NCBI RefSeq assembly: GCF_052116585.1 | Contig: NZ_JBQKKT010000029.1 | Coordinates: forward strand, 1-30,911 | Length of the DNA stretch: 30,911 nucleotides | Direction of reading: 5' to 3' | Source: Luteococcus sp052116585 | GTDB taxonomy: Bacteria; Actinomycetota; Actinomycetes; Propionibacteriales; Propionibacteriaceae | Shown here: positions 1 to 7,138 of the stretch, piece after piece | Numbering within the stretch: the first letter of the stretch is position 1 | Layout: every line of letters starts with the position of its first letter | The notes under the pieces: model-generated | Told to the model about the DNA's origin: nothing | Database searches by the model: none | The model's input: only the letters and a program-made list of their open reading frames with translations | Made by a program: the position numbers and the translations under genes

Positions 1-81
1 GCGATCATCATCATCCGCCGCCTGGTCCGGCAGTCCTGGAAGCGCTACCGGTGGGACTCTCGTCCTGCCCGGTGCCCCTGA
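1..81 (+). CDS. C-terminal fragment of an unknown, possibly membrane, protein
   Basis: The first reading frame is open from the window edge to a TGA at 79-81. The 26 visible residues begin with a short run of isoleucines and continue with many Arg, Lys and Trp residues. That pattern would suit the end of a last membrane helix followed by a positively charged cytoplasmic tail. The rest of the gene lies outside the window, so no family can be named. Between its stop and the tetR promoter (82-204) I see only a 5-bp hairpin around 114-126 and two copies of ACCTCGAA, and no gene. Confidence 0.3.
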   Translation, partial: AIIIIRRLVRQSWKRYRWDSRPARCP

Positions 82-204
82 TCCATACGCCGTCCTATCC
101 GCGCGAGCTCTAAGGTCCATGACCTCAGTCCTACTCCTGCACCCGGTTCCCCCGCACCTCGAATCCCAAGGACCTCGAAACCCGCGCACCTCAACCACAA
201 CCAC

Positions 205-234
205 TTGAGTGAGTGAGCACTCACTCACTACCAT
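205..234 (+). promoter_or_regulatory. tetR promoter with TetR operator between -35 and -10
   Basis: A -35 box TTGAGT (205-210) and a -10 box TACCAT (229-234) are separated by 18 bases. Between them lies a perfect inverted repeat with 10-bp arms and a 2-base centre: AGTGAGTGAG at 208-217 and CTCACTCACT at 220-229. TetR-family dimers typically bind such near-palindromes, so the regulator at 243 probably represses its own promoter and the exporter genes behind it. The predicted transcript start (about 241-243) falls on the GTG chosen as start codon. Confidence 0.72.
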
Positions 235-242
235 GGTCCGAC

Positions 243-860
243 GTGACCCCCCGCGCCCCCGCCCTGCCGCCCGACCAACGTCGTGCCGAGATCATCCAGG
301 CAGCGCGGCCGATTCTCCTCGAACACGGAGCGGCCCTCACCACGCGACAGGTGGCCGAGGCAGCAGGAATTGCCGAGGGCACCCTCTTCCGTGTCTTCGC
401 CACCAAACAGGACCTGCTCGCTGCCGTCGTGGAGTCGCTGATGGATCCCACCGAGCTGTGCCAGAATCTCGACGAGATCCCGACCCAGGACTCGCTGGAA
501 ACTCGCTGCGGCAAGGCTCTGGCGCTCATGCAGGACACGATCCGTCAGATCTCCGCCGTCTTCGCAGCACTGGCGCAGCTTCCACCCGGTGAGCACCCAG
601 CGCACCACCAGCACCACTCGTCCGCCCACGACGAGGGCGACCACCCGTGCTCCGCCAACCACCCACAGCTGCTCGAGGCGGCCCTGGTCCGCCTCCTGGA
701 GCCCGACGCCCATCAACTCACGTGCAGCCCGACGGAGGCCGCATCCCTCCTGCACTCGATGGCCTTCGCCACCGCCCATCCACAGATCCACACCCCCCAG
801 GTGACCGACCCCCATCGGATCGCGACGCTCGTCCTGCGCGGCATCGCACACCGGCCATGA
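243..860 (+). CDS. TetR/AcrR family transcriptional repressor with a His-rich linker
   Basis: This is a one-component repressor expected to bind DNA as a dimer and release it when a ligand enters its C-terminal pocket. The N-terminal helix-turn-helix is clear (segments LTTRQVAEAAGIAEGTLFR and VFATKQDLLAAVV, roughly residues 32-63). The C-terminal ligand domain is not family-diagnostic. Residues about 118-140 are a striking histidine-rich linker with eight His, one Cys and several acidic residues, which could bind metal. I chose GTG at 243 because the -10 box puts the transcript start there (leaderless). GTG at 213 would add ten residues but lies inside the operator and has no ribosome binding site. 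The gene is 51 bases ahead of a two-gene ABC exporter, so it most likely controls drug or metabolite export. Length is about 205 residues, normal for the family. Confidence 0.85.
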   Translation: MTPRAPALPPDQRRAEIIQAARPILLEHGAALTTRQVAEAAGIAEGTLFRVFATKQDLLAAVVESLMDPTELCQNLDEIPTQDSLETRCGKALALMQDTIRQISAVFAALAQLPPGEHPAHHQHHSSAHDEGDHPCSANHPQLLEAALVRLLEPDAHQLTCSPTEAASLLHSMAFATAHPQIHTPQVTDPHRIATLVLRGIAHRP

Positions 861-911
861 AGCCGGCCCGAGACACTCGTTCCCGAAGCACCCAGCACCC
901 CTAGGAAGACC

Positions 912-2645
912 GTGCTCGTCAAACTCATCAACCGCTACATCCGGCCCTACTGGGGCCTGCTGGCCCTGGTCCTGCTGCTGCAGCTGGTGGCCACCGCCGC
1001 GTCGCTGTACCTGCCCAATCTCAATGCCCGCATCATCGACGAGGGCGTCGCCACCGGCGACACCAGCTTCATCTGGAAGCACGGCAGCTGGATGCTGGGC
1101 GTCAGCCTGGTGCAGGTGCTCTCCCAGGTGGGTGCCGTCTGGTTCGGCGCGCGCGCCGCGATGGAGTTCGGACGCGACGTCCGCGGCGCCATCTTCCACC
1201 GCGTCATGGGCTTCAGCTCCCGCGAACTCAACCACTTCGGTGCGCCGAGCCTGCTGACCCGCACCACGAACGACGTGCAGCAGGTGCAGCAGCTGGTGCT
1301 GATGACCTGCGTGATGATGATCAGCGCCCCCATCACCATGGTGGGCGGCGTGATCATGGCCGTGCGCGAGGATCCCGGCATGAGCTGGCTGATCGCCACC
1401 GCGGTCGCCGCCCTGGCCATCGGGGTCCTGTTCATCATCTGGCGGGTCACCCCGCTGTTCGGGCAGCAGCAGACCCGCATCGACACCATGAACCGGGTGC
1501 TGCGTGAGCAGATCACCGGCATCCGCGTCGTGCGGGCCTTCGTCCGGGAACCCCACGAGGCTGCCCGTTTCGAGCGCGCCAATGCAGACCTGACGCACAC
1601 CGCGACGATGCTCGGCCGCTACATGTCGTCCATGTTCCCCTTCGTGATGCTCATCATGAATCTGGGCTCGGTGGGCGTGATGTGGTTCGGCGGGCACCGG
1701 ATCATGGACGGCCAGATCCAGGTGGGCCAGCTGACGGCCTTCCTCACCTACCTGATGCAGATCCTGATGAGCGTGATGATGGCGACGATGATGCTCTTCT
1801 TCGTCCCCCGCGCCGCGGTCTGTGCCACTCGCATCATGGAGGTGCTCAACACCGAGAGCACCGTCGTGCCGCCCGCCCGGGGCGTCACCGAGCTGGCGGG
1901 CCGCGGGATCCTGACGATGGACCACGTCGAGTTCACCTATCCCGGCGCCGAGGTGCCGGTGCTCTCCGACATCACCTTCGAGCTCACCCCCGGCCAGACC
2001 ACGGCCATCATCGGCTCGACGGGTTCGGGCAAGTCGACGCTGGTGAACCTGATCCCTCGCCTGTTCGACGCGACGGGCGGACGGGTGCTGGTGGACGGCA
2101 CCGACGTTCGGGAGATCGACCCCGACACATTGTGGGCCCGGATCGGCCTGGTGCCGCAGAAGCCCTACCTGTTCAGCGGCACCGTCGCCTCCAACCTGCG
2201 CTACGGCAAGCCCGACGCCACCGACGAGGAGCTGTGGGCAGCCCTGGAGACCGCCCAGGCGGCCGACTTCGTGCGACGCATGGACGGCCAGCTGGACGCG
2301 GAGATCAGCCAGGGTGGCACGAATGTCTCCGGTGGCCAGCGCCAGCGCCTGTCCATCGCCCGCGCACTGGTGAAGAAGCCCTCGATCTATGTCTTCGACG
2401 ACTCCTTCAGCGCCCTGGACGTGGCCACCGACGCCCGCCTGCGCGCCGCCCTGGGCAGTGAGACCACCGGGGCCGCGGTGCTGATCGTGGCGCAGCGGGT
2501 CTCCACCATCCGCGACGCCCACCAGATCCTGGTGCTGGAGGATGGCCGGATCGTCGGACGCGGCACCCATGACGAGCTGCTCGCCAACTGCCCCACCTAC
2601 CAGGAGATCGTCGACTCCCAGCTGAGCGCCGAGGAGGCCGCATGA
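912..2645 (+). CDS. ABC exporter half-transporter, degenerate ATP-site subunit
   Basis: A 577-residue type I ABC exporter half: six predicted membrane helices in about residues 1-300, then a nucleotide-binding domain. Visible motifs are Walker A GSTGSGKST (368-376), signature NVSGGQ (471-476) and Walker B ending in FDD (495-497). The catalytic Glu after Walker B is Asp497, and the switch (H-loop) His is replaced by Gln in AQRVST. This is the known pattern of the degenerate-site subunit in heterodimeric exporters such as TM287/288, LmrCD and BmrCD. It should pair with the next gene in the inner membrane and export drugs or lipophilic compounds. The GTG start at 912 follows an AGGAAG ribosome binding site. 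Its stop overlaps the next start by ATGA, so the two are translationally coupled. The substrate cannot be told from sequence. Confidence 0.93.
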   Translation: MLVKLINRYIRPYWGLLALVLLLQLVATAASLYLPNLNARIIDEGVATGDTSFIWKHGSWMLGVSLVQVLSQVGAVWFGARAAMEFGRDVRGAIFHRVMGFSSRELNHFGAPSLLTRTTNDVQQVQQLVLMTCVMMISAPITMVGGVIMAVREDPGMSWLIATAVAALAIGVLFIIWRVTPLFGQQQTRIDTMNRVLREQITGIRVVRAFVREPHEAARFERANADLTHTATMLGRYMSSMFPFVMLIMNLGSVGVMWFGGHRIMDGQIQVGQLTAFLTYLMQILMSVMMATMMLFFVPRAAVCATRIMEVLNTESTVVPPARGVTELAGRGILTMDHVEFTYPGAEVPVLSDITFELTPGQTTAIIGSTGSGKSTLVNLIPRLFDATGGRVLVDGTDVREIDPDTLWARIGLVPQKPYLFSGTVASNLRYGKPDATDEELWAALETAQAADFVRRMDGQLDAEISQGGTNVSGGQRQRLSIARALVKKPSIYVFDDSFSALDVATDARLRAALGSETTGAAVLIVAQRVSTIRDAHQILVLEDGRIVGRGTHDELLANCPTYQEIVDSQLSAEEAA

Positions 2646-4717
2646 GCGCCGAGAAGGACATGACCTCGACAGGCCCTGCCAACGGCCCTTCGCTCCCCCA
2701 GCCTGTCGAGGGGACCCTCAATGCCGACCAGGCCGCCGCAGCAGCCGTCGAGAACCAGACCGCACCAGAACGTCCCAAGCATGGCAACGGCCCGCGCGGC
2801 CACGGCCCGATGGGGATGGGCGCCACGGTGGAGAAGCCGGTGAACTTCGGGGTCTCCCTGCGACGCCTGCTGGGGCACCTGCGTCCGGAACGCGCCCTGA
2901 TCGCAGGCGTGGTGGTGATGGCCGCCATTGGAGTGCTCGCGAACGTGGTGGGGCCCAAGATCCTGGGCCGGGCCACCGACGTGATCTTCGCCGGTGTGCT
3001 CGGCAAGACACTCGGCGCCCAGGTGCCGGCCGGGACTCCGCTGGCAGTCGTCGTGGAGCGGATGCGCGCCGCCGGCCAGGGTGACATGGCGGACATGGTG
3101 CAGACCATGGGAGTGGTCATTGGCCAGGGCATCGACTACGACCGTCTGGGCCGCATCCTGCTGCTGGCGCTGGGGCTGTACATCGGCGCCTCCCTGCTGG
3201 GTTTCCTGCAGGGGTGGCTGCTGAACGGCGTCGTGCAGCGCTCCATCTACCGGATGCGCCAGGAGGTCAGCGCCAAGCTGGACCGGCTGCCGCTGAGCTA
3301 CTTCGACAAGCAGCCCCGCGGCGAGCTGCTGAGCCGGGTCACCAATGACATCGACAATGTGTCGCAGACCCTGCAGCAGACCCTCTCCCAGTTGCTGAAC
3401 GCCCTGCTGACACTCATTGGCGTGCTGGTGATGATGTTCTGGGTGAGCTGGCAGCTGGCTCTGGTGACCCTGTTGATCATCCCCGTCTCGGGGGTGCTGG
3501 CCGGCATCATCGGGAAGCGCTCGCAGAAGTTGTTCGCGCAGATGTGGAAGTCCACCGGTGAGCTCAACGGCCACATCGAGGAGGCCTACTCGGGGCACGC
3601 ATTGGTCAAGACCTTTGGCCGCCAGCGCGAGGTGGAGGAGGTCTTCGCCCGGCACAATGACGGCCTGTTCCGCAGCACCTTCGGCGCCCAGTTCATCAGC
3701 GGCATCATCATGCCGGTCATGTTCTTCGTCGGGAACCTGAACTATGTGGCCATCGCCGTGCTGGGCGGCCTGAAGGTGGCGTCGGGATCGATGCGACTGG
3801 GCGATGTGACGGCCTTCATCCAGTACTCGCGGATGTTCACCCAGCCGGTGACGCAGGTGGCCAGCATGAGCAATCTGCTGCAGTCCGGCGTCGCGTCGGC
3901 TGAGCGGGTCTTCCAGGTGCTCGACGCCCCGGAGCAGTCTGCCGAGGCCACGGGCAGTCTCCCGTCGCCGCTGCGTGGACGCGTGGTCTTTGACGACGTG
4001 AGCTTCCGCTACCTGCCGGACCGTCCGTTGATCGACGGGCTGGACCTGGTGGCCGAACCGGGCCAGACCGTGGCCATCGTCGGGCCGACCGGTGCGGGCA
4101 AGACCACACTGGTGAACCTGTTGATGCGCTTCTACGAGCTGCAGGGCGGGCGGATCACCCTGGACGGGGTGGACATCTCCACCGTGCCGCGACGCGAGCT
4201 GCGTGACCGCATGGGCATGGTGCTGCAGGACACCTGGCTGTTCGGCGGCACCATCCGAGAGAACATCGCCTATGGGCGGCCCGGAGCCACCGAGGAGGAG
4301 ATCGTCGCCGCCGCCACCGCCGCCTATGTGGACCGCTTCGTCCACTCGCTGCCAGACGGTTATGACACGGTGATCGACGAGGAGGGGTCCAATGTGTCGG
4401 CCGGCGAGAAGCAGCTGATCACGATTGCCCGGGCCTTCCTGAGCGACCCGTCGATGCTGATCCTCGACGAGGCGACCAGCTCCGTGGACACCCGCACGGA
4501 GGTGCTGGTGCAGCAGGCCATGACGGCGCTGCGGACCGACCGGACCAGCTTCGTGATCGCGCATCGCCTGAGCACCATCCGCGATGCCGACCTGATCCTG
4601 GTGATGGAGGACGGGGCAATCGTGGAGCAGGGCAACCACCACGAGCTGTTGGAGGCCAAGGGGCACTACCACGAGCTCTACCAGGCGCAGTTCGCCGCGC
4701 CAGTGGACGCAGCCTGA
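2642..4717 (+). CDS. ABC exporter half-transporter, canonical ATP-site subunit
   Basis: A 691-residue partner of the upstream half-transporter. Residues 1-65 are an Ala/Pro/Gly-rich extension with no helix signal, then six predicted membrane helices (about 80-400) and an ATPase domain. Walker A is GPTGAGKTT (481-489), signature NVSAGEKQ (584-591), Walker B LILDE with catalytic Glu610, and the switch His is 641. All catalytic residues are intact, so this chain supplies the active Walker B and H-loop residues of a heterodimeric exporter. A 40-residue insertion (about 118-165) lies in the loop after the first helix and may be extracellular. The ATG overlaps the previous stop (ATGA). The N-terminal extension contains an 11-bp inverted repeat in the DNA, listed separately. 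The operon ends at a hairpin 24 bases downstream. Confidence 0.93.
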   Translation: MSAEKDMTSTGPANGPSLPQPVEGTLNADQAAAAAVENQTAPERPKHGNGPRGHGPMGMGATVEKPVNFGVSLRRLLGHLRPERALIAGVVVMAAIGVLANVVGPKILGRATDVIFAGVLGKTLGAQVPAGTPLAVVVERMRAAGQGDMADMVQTMGVVIGQGIDYDRLGRILLLALGLYIGASLLGFLQGWLLNGVVQRSIYRMRQEVSAKLDRLPLSYFDKQPRGELLSRVTNDIDNVSQTLQQTLSQLLNALLTLIGVLVMMFWVSWQLALVTLLIIPVSGVLAGIIGKRSQKLFAQMWKSTGELNGHIEEAYSGHALVKTFGRQREVEEVFARHNDGLFRSTFGAQFISGIIMPVMFFVGNLNYVAIAVLGGLKVASGSMRLGDVTAFIQYSRMFTQPVTQVASMSNLLQSGVASAERVFQVLDAPEQSAEATGSLPSPLRGRVVFDDVSFRYLPDRPLIDGLDLVAEPGQTVAIVGPTGAGKTTLVNLLMRFYELQGGRITLDGVDISTVPRRELRDRMGMVLQDTWLFGGTIRENIAYGRPGATEEEIVAAATAAYVDRFVHSLPDGYDTVIDEEGSNVSAGEKQLITIARAFLSDPSMLILDEATSSVDTRTEVLVQQAMTALRTDRTSFVIAHRLSTIRDADLILVMEDGAIVEQGNHHELLEAKGHYHELYQAQFAAPVDAA
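2664..2711. repeat. 11-bp inverted repeat inside the exporter N-terminal extension
   Basis: CCTCGACAGGC (2664-2674) and its exact reverse complement GCCTGTCGAGG (2701-2711) flank 26 bases. They encode part of the low-complexity extension of the second ABC half (residues about 8-24). The arms resemble short dispersed repeats common in GC-rich actinobacteria, so this could be a small repeat element captured in frame. No second copy was seen in this window. Confidence 0.5.
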
Positions 4718-4741
4718 CCGTCGCCGATGGCGGGGTGTGTG

Positions 4742-4760
4742 GGGGGCAGCGGGAGCCCCC
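4742..4760 (+). terminator. Hairpin terminator of the exporter operon
   Basis: GGGGGC (4742-4747) pairs with GCCCCC (4755-4760) across a 7-base loop, 24 bases after the exporter stop codon. A shifted pairing, GGGGCAG with CTGCCCC, is also possible. There is no T-run, which is usual for actinobacterial terminators. Confidence 0.55.
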
Positions 4761-4770
4761 TGCCCCGCCT

Positions 4771-4959
4771 CGCGTGGGTTTCACCACCCCGCGTGGGATC
4801 TGGCCACCCCGACCCCGCGACGCGTGGGATTCATGCATCCGCGACGGGTACACCACACGCGAACGCACCAAACCCACGCGAACGCACGGGGAGACGGGGA
4901 GGATGCAGCCAGCGGCGCCCTGCGCGGCGTGTCACCAGGCGCGCGGCGTGTCACCAGGC
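4771..4959. repeat. Cluster of short repeats, several with a 19-bp period
   Basis: The spacer between the converging exporter and lysozyme genes holds no gene but many repeats. CGCGTGGG occurs at 4771, 4790 and 4821. CACGCGAACGCAC occurs at 4856 and 4875. The 19-bp unit GCGCGGCGTGTCACCAGGC is tandem at 4922-4940 and 4941-4959. Three of these spacings are exactly 19 bp. CGCGTGGGTTT (4771-4781) also has its exact inverse AAACCCACGCG at 4870-4880. Confidence 0.6.
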
Positions 4960-4975
4960 GCGCGCAGCGCTCACC

Positions 4976-5641
4976 TCAGTGGCGGTAGCAGCGGGTCTTC
5001 ACGGGAACCTGCTTGCCACCACTGAGCACGGTGTAGGCCCGCTTGAAGTCATTGCAGCGCTCGCGGTCCTCGCGCGAGCTGGCGGCATACCCGACGTAGC
5101 GACTCACGCGGCCCATGTCGAAATTGTCGGCGGCGGCATTGGTCTTGGGGCGGGCCTTGGTCCAGTACCAGGTGGCGATGGCGGCCGAGTGCTGCGGCTT
5201 GGCTGCGGCTGCCGGATTGCCCTTCAGGTTCACTCCGATCGCCTTGCCGGCCGCGCCATAGTTCCAGGCTCCGGTCAGCTGGATGTAGCCGCGACCCTTG
5301 TAGCGGCTGCGCACGCCCACCTCATTGGCGGCCGGATCCAGCCGGCTCTCATTCACCAGTGTCGCCAGGAAGGCGGCCTGACGCTCGGGCGTCGTGATGC
5401 CCGCTTGCCGCATCTCCCTGTTCAGCCGCGGCAGGTTGGCGGCCACTCGGGAATGGGTGGCGACGCGCTTGCCGAACATCTGCTGCAGCTGGGCGTGGGT
5501 GACGTCGGCCGGGCCAGCGGAGGCAGCGGGCGACGGGGCGGCAGCGGCAGTGGGAGCAATGGGCAGGCTCAGCCCTGCGACGAGGAAGGCGGCAGCGGCG
5601 GCTCCGGCGACGCGCAGCGGGCGGGTGGGGGTGGTGGTCAT
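4976..5641 (-). CDS. Secreted GH19-type lysozyme/chitinase-like hydrolase
   Basis: A 221-residue exported hydrolase predicted to cut peptidoglycan or chitin outside the cell. Residues 1-36 form a signal peptide: TRPLR, then a hydrophobic Ala-rich stretch ending near TAAAA-AP. The catalytic domain (about 47-221) has the GH19 hallmarks FLATLVNESRLDP, with Glu98 as probable general acid, and YKGRGYIQLTG (114-124), the substrate-cleft signature. Glu107 may be the second catalytic residue. There is no separate cell-wall or chitin-binding module, and only two cysteines (196 and 218), which could form a disulphide. The start at 5641 follows a good GGAGAG ribosome binding site; an upstream extension in frame lacks one. 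It is monocistronic, converges on the exporter operon and diverges from the flavoprotein. A lysozyme-like role in wall remodelling or bacterial competition is likelier than chitin feeding, but this is inference. Confidence 0.82.
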   Translation of the reverse strand: MTTTPTRPLRVAGAAAAAFLVAGLSLPIAPTAAAAPSPAASAGPADVTHAQLQQMFGKRVATHSRVAANLPRLNREMRQAGITTPERQAAFLATLVNESRLDPAANEVGVRSRYKGRGYIQLTGAWNYGAAGKAIGVNLKGNPAAAAKPQHSAAIATWYWTKARPKTNAAADNFDMGRVSRYVGYAASSREDRERCNDFKRAYTVLSGGKQVPVKTRCYRH

Positions 5642-5807
5642 GGTGGAATCTCTCCGGGTGGGGCGGGGGATGGTGCAATGGTTCGCGACCGGAGACCGAA
5701 CACGCCCCATGAGGCACCAGTAATTCTTCACATCAAGAGAACCAAGCATTGCATGAGCAAGCCCTGAGAGCGAAACTCAGACAATTCTCAGTATGACGGG
5801 AGACCGC

Positions 5808-6317
5808 ATGACCATCCACGCCGAGCATCCCTTCATGGACCCCGATCGAGAGGCTGCCCGCCAGCTCCGGGGGCGCCTGGGCGGACGGGTGACCCTGCTC
5901 ACCACGGGTGAGGGTCGACGCCGGGCCGGACTGACCGTCAGCTCCCTGCTCGTCGTCGACGGCCCACAATGGCGCACCCTGGCGCTGGCCGATCCCGACG
6001 CCGACTTCACGGACCGCGTCGAGGAGACCGGACGAGCCGTCGTGCACTTCCTCGACGACGGGCAGCAGTACCTGGCCGACGCCTTCGCGGGCCGCGCCCC
6101 GGCCCCGGGAGGCCCCTTCACCCTGGCCACCTGGACACAGACCGCGGCAGGACCACGACTGTCCGACAGCCAGAACTGGGCGGAGCTCACCCTGGAGAGC
6201 GCCGATGATCTGGGCTGGTCACGCCAGCTGGTGTTCACCGTTGACCACGCCACGGCAGGCGAGGACGAGAGCCCGCTGCATCACATCAGGGGCCGCTACC
6301 GAAACATCTCCAAGTGA
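5808..6317 (+). CDS. Flavin-reductase-like / FMN-binding split-barrel protein
   Basis: A 169-residue protein of the flavin reductase-like split-barrel superfamily. These small dimers bind FMN and either reduce free flavin with NAD(P)H or act on small substrates. The flavin-site segment AGLTVSSLLVVDG (40-52) is characteristic. The region HFLDDGQQYLADAFAG (80-95) and the C-terminal HHIRGRYRNIS are also typical. ATG 5808 is chosen because GGGAG sits five bases upstream; ATG 5793 in frame would add five residues and has no ribosome binding site. CTGAG/CTCAG half-sites at 5764-5768, 5776-5780 and 5787-5791 lie just upstream and may be a small operator. It stands alone between the divergent lysozyme gene and an AT-rich gap. 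The substrate is unknown. Confidence 0.72.
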   Translation: MTIHAEHPFMDPDREAARQLRGRLGGRVTLLTTGEGRRRAGLTVSSLLVVDGPQWRTLALADPDADFTDRVEETGRAVVHFLDDGQQYLADAFAGRAPAPGGPFTLATWTQTAAGPRLSDSQNWAELTLESADDLGWSRQLVFTVDHATAGEDESPLHHIRGRYRNISK

Positions 6318-6716
6318 CCTACCACACCAAAGGAAGCTTTGCAGGCAAGAGAAAATCCCCCAATTTGTGAGAAAAGTCAAATGACGGACCCCGACAAAAA
6401 GACGTGAACCAGCAAGGACAAACTGCATGGGCGTGAAATTTTCCGGACGTCGAAAATTCCACGTGGAGCCCCACGAAAAACCACATCGATTCACATCAGG
6501 AGAAATCTCCCGACCAGCAGAAATAACGGCCCACCAGCCCGGATCCCAACCCCACAGGAAATCACAGTCGATGACTGGACCCATCACCACACCGGACGCG
6601 GCCGCAGCCCCGGCCCCGCGCACGTGCCAGCCGCCGGGTTCGAGCACCTTCGGCCCGCCGCGCGAGCCGTCAGCGCCGGAGCGGGCCCGGCCGACGACGC
6701 CCCTCGAGCTCGACGC
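6318..6716. other. Gene-free gap, AT-rich in its left half
   Basis: No convincing gene is visible. Open frames here have no ribosome binding site and encode low-complexity or antisense-like peptides. Bases about 6318-6560 are clearly richer in A and T than the rest of the window, with runs such as GAAAATCCCCCAATTTG. They contain small palindromes: AATTTTC/GAAAATT (6437-6443 and 6452-6458) and GGAGA/TCTCC near 6500. The right part returns to high GC and lies downstream of the blaI-like gene. It may hold that gene's terminator, but no strong hairpin was identified. Confidence 0.5.
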
Positions 6717-7070
6717 TCAGCGCCCGTCCAGCGCCGCGCGCACCGCTGCGCGCTGCCCGTCGTCCATCATGGCCACGAGCCGCTCCAACACCTCGGAGCG
6801 CGAGTCCCCCGCCTCCGCATAGGCGTCGACGATTTGGCCCACGACAAGGTCAGACCGCGTCTGGGCGGCCTGGTAGAGCCAGGCACGGCCATCGCGTTCG
6901 CGGCTCACCACGCCCTTCTTGGCCAACCGGTCGAGCACCGTCATGACGGTGGTGTAGGCCAGCGTCCGCTCATTCAGCAAACCCTCATGCACTGACCGCA
7001 CGGAGACGGGATTCCCTTGCTCCCAAAGGTTCTCCATGATCCGCAGTTCGAGCTCGCCCAGAATCGCCAT
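6717..7070 (-). CDS. BlaI/MecI/CopY family transcriptional repressor
   Basis: A 117-residue winged-helix repressor. The segments GELELRIMENLWEQGNPVSV (5-24), YTTVMTVLDRLAKKGVV (39-55) and SRERDGRAWLY (56-66) are the standard BlaI DNA-binding domain, and residues 70-117 are the helical dimerisation tail. Known relatives repress beta-lactamase, copper or respiratory genes; some are inactivated by proteolysis and others by metal. No BlaR1-type sensor protease is in the window, so this is an orphan copy. It is transcribed away from cydA with only 68 bases between the start codons, and an inverted repeat covers both promoters, which suggests it controls itself and the cydABDC operon. The ATG at 7070 lies six bases after a TACCAT -10 box, implying a leaderless transcript. 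Confidence 0.87.
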   Translation of the reverse strand: MAILGELELRIMENLWEQGNPVSVRSVHEGLLNERTLAYTTVMTVLDRLAKKGVVSRERDGRAWLYQAAQTRSDLVVGQIVDAYAEAGDSRSEVLERLVAMMDDGQRAAVRAALDGR

Positions 7071-7076
7071 GCGCAC

Positions 7077-7082
7077 ATGGTA
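7077..7082 (-). promoter_or_regulatory. -10 box of the blaI-like gene
   Basis: On the minus strand TACCAT lies six bases before the ATG at 7070, and there is no ribosome binding site. The predicted transcript therefore starts at the start codon. No good -35 box is seen at 17-18 bases. The same hexamer with similar spacing serves tetR and csoR in this window. Confidence 0.5.
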
Positions 7083-7110
7083 TCTGCCAGACAGCACAGG
7101 AATGGATACC
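7079..7110. promoter_or_regulatory. Candidate operator shared by blaI-like gene and cydA
   Basis: GGTATC (7079-7084) and its inverse GATACC (7105-7110) are 20 bases apart in the 68-base divergent spacer. The left arm overlaps the -10 box of the blaI-like gene and the right arm overlaps the -35 box of cydA. A repressor holding both arms would shut both promoters. BlaI-family sites usually contain TACA/TGTA cores, which are not present here, so the binder is not certain. Confidence 0.4.
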
Positions 7111-7131
7111 CACGACCTTTGGTAGTAGCGT
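7103..7131 (+). promoter_or_regulatory. cydA promoter, leaderless
   Basis: A -35 box TGGATA (7103-7108), a 17-base spacer and a -10 box TAGCGT (7126-7131) precede the cydA ATG at 7139 by seven bases. No Shine-Dalgarno sequence is present, so the transcript likely begins at the A of the start codon. Confidence 0.55.
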
Positions 7132-7138
7132 CCGCCTC

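Noticed and set aside
213..242. Longer TetR start at GTG 213
   Set aside because: The codon lies inside the operator, lacks a ribosome binding site and precedes the predicted transcript start.
228..2570. Very long open frame on the minus strand opposite the TetR and first exporter genes
   Set aside because: Its product is a Gly/His/Gln/Asp-rich low-complexity chain, it has no ribosome binding site, and it mirrors clearly real genes. Such shadows are normal in GC-rich DNA. Similar minus-strand frames at 2597-4672, 7457-10048, 13768-17043, 17933-19690 and 19669-21984 are rejected for the same reason.
4727..5767. 346-residue plus-strand frame over the lysozyme gene
   Set aside because: Gly-rich low-complexity product antisense to a gene with signal peptide and catalytic motifs.
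6630..6660. tRNA T-arm-like GGTTCGAGC
   Set aside because: The flanks do not pair into a five-base stem, and no anticodon or acceptor arm can be drawn. No tRNA or rRNA was found in the window.
6427..6822. 131-residue open frame in the AT-rich gap
   Set aside because: No ribosome binding site, Pro/Ser/Arg-rich composition, and its 3-prime half is antisense to the well-supported BlaI-like gene.
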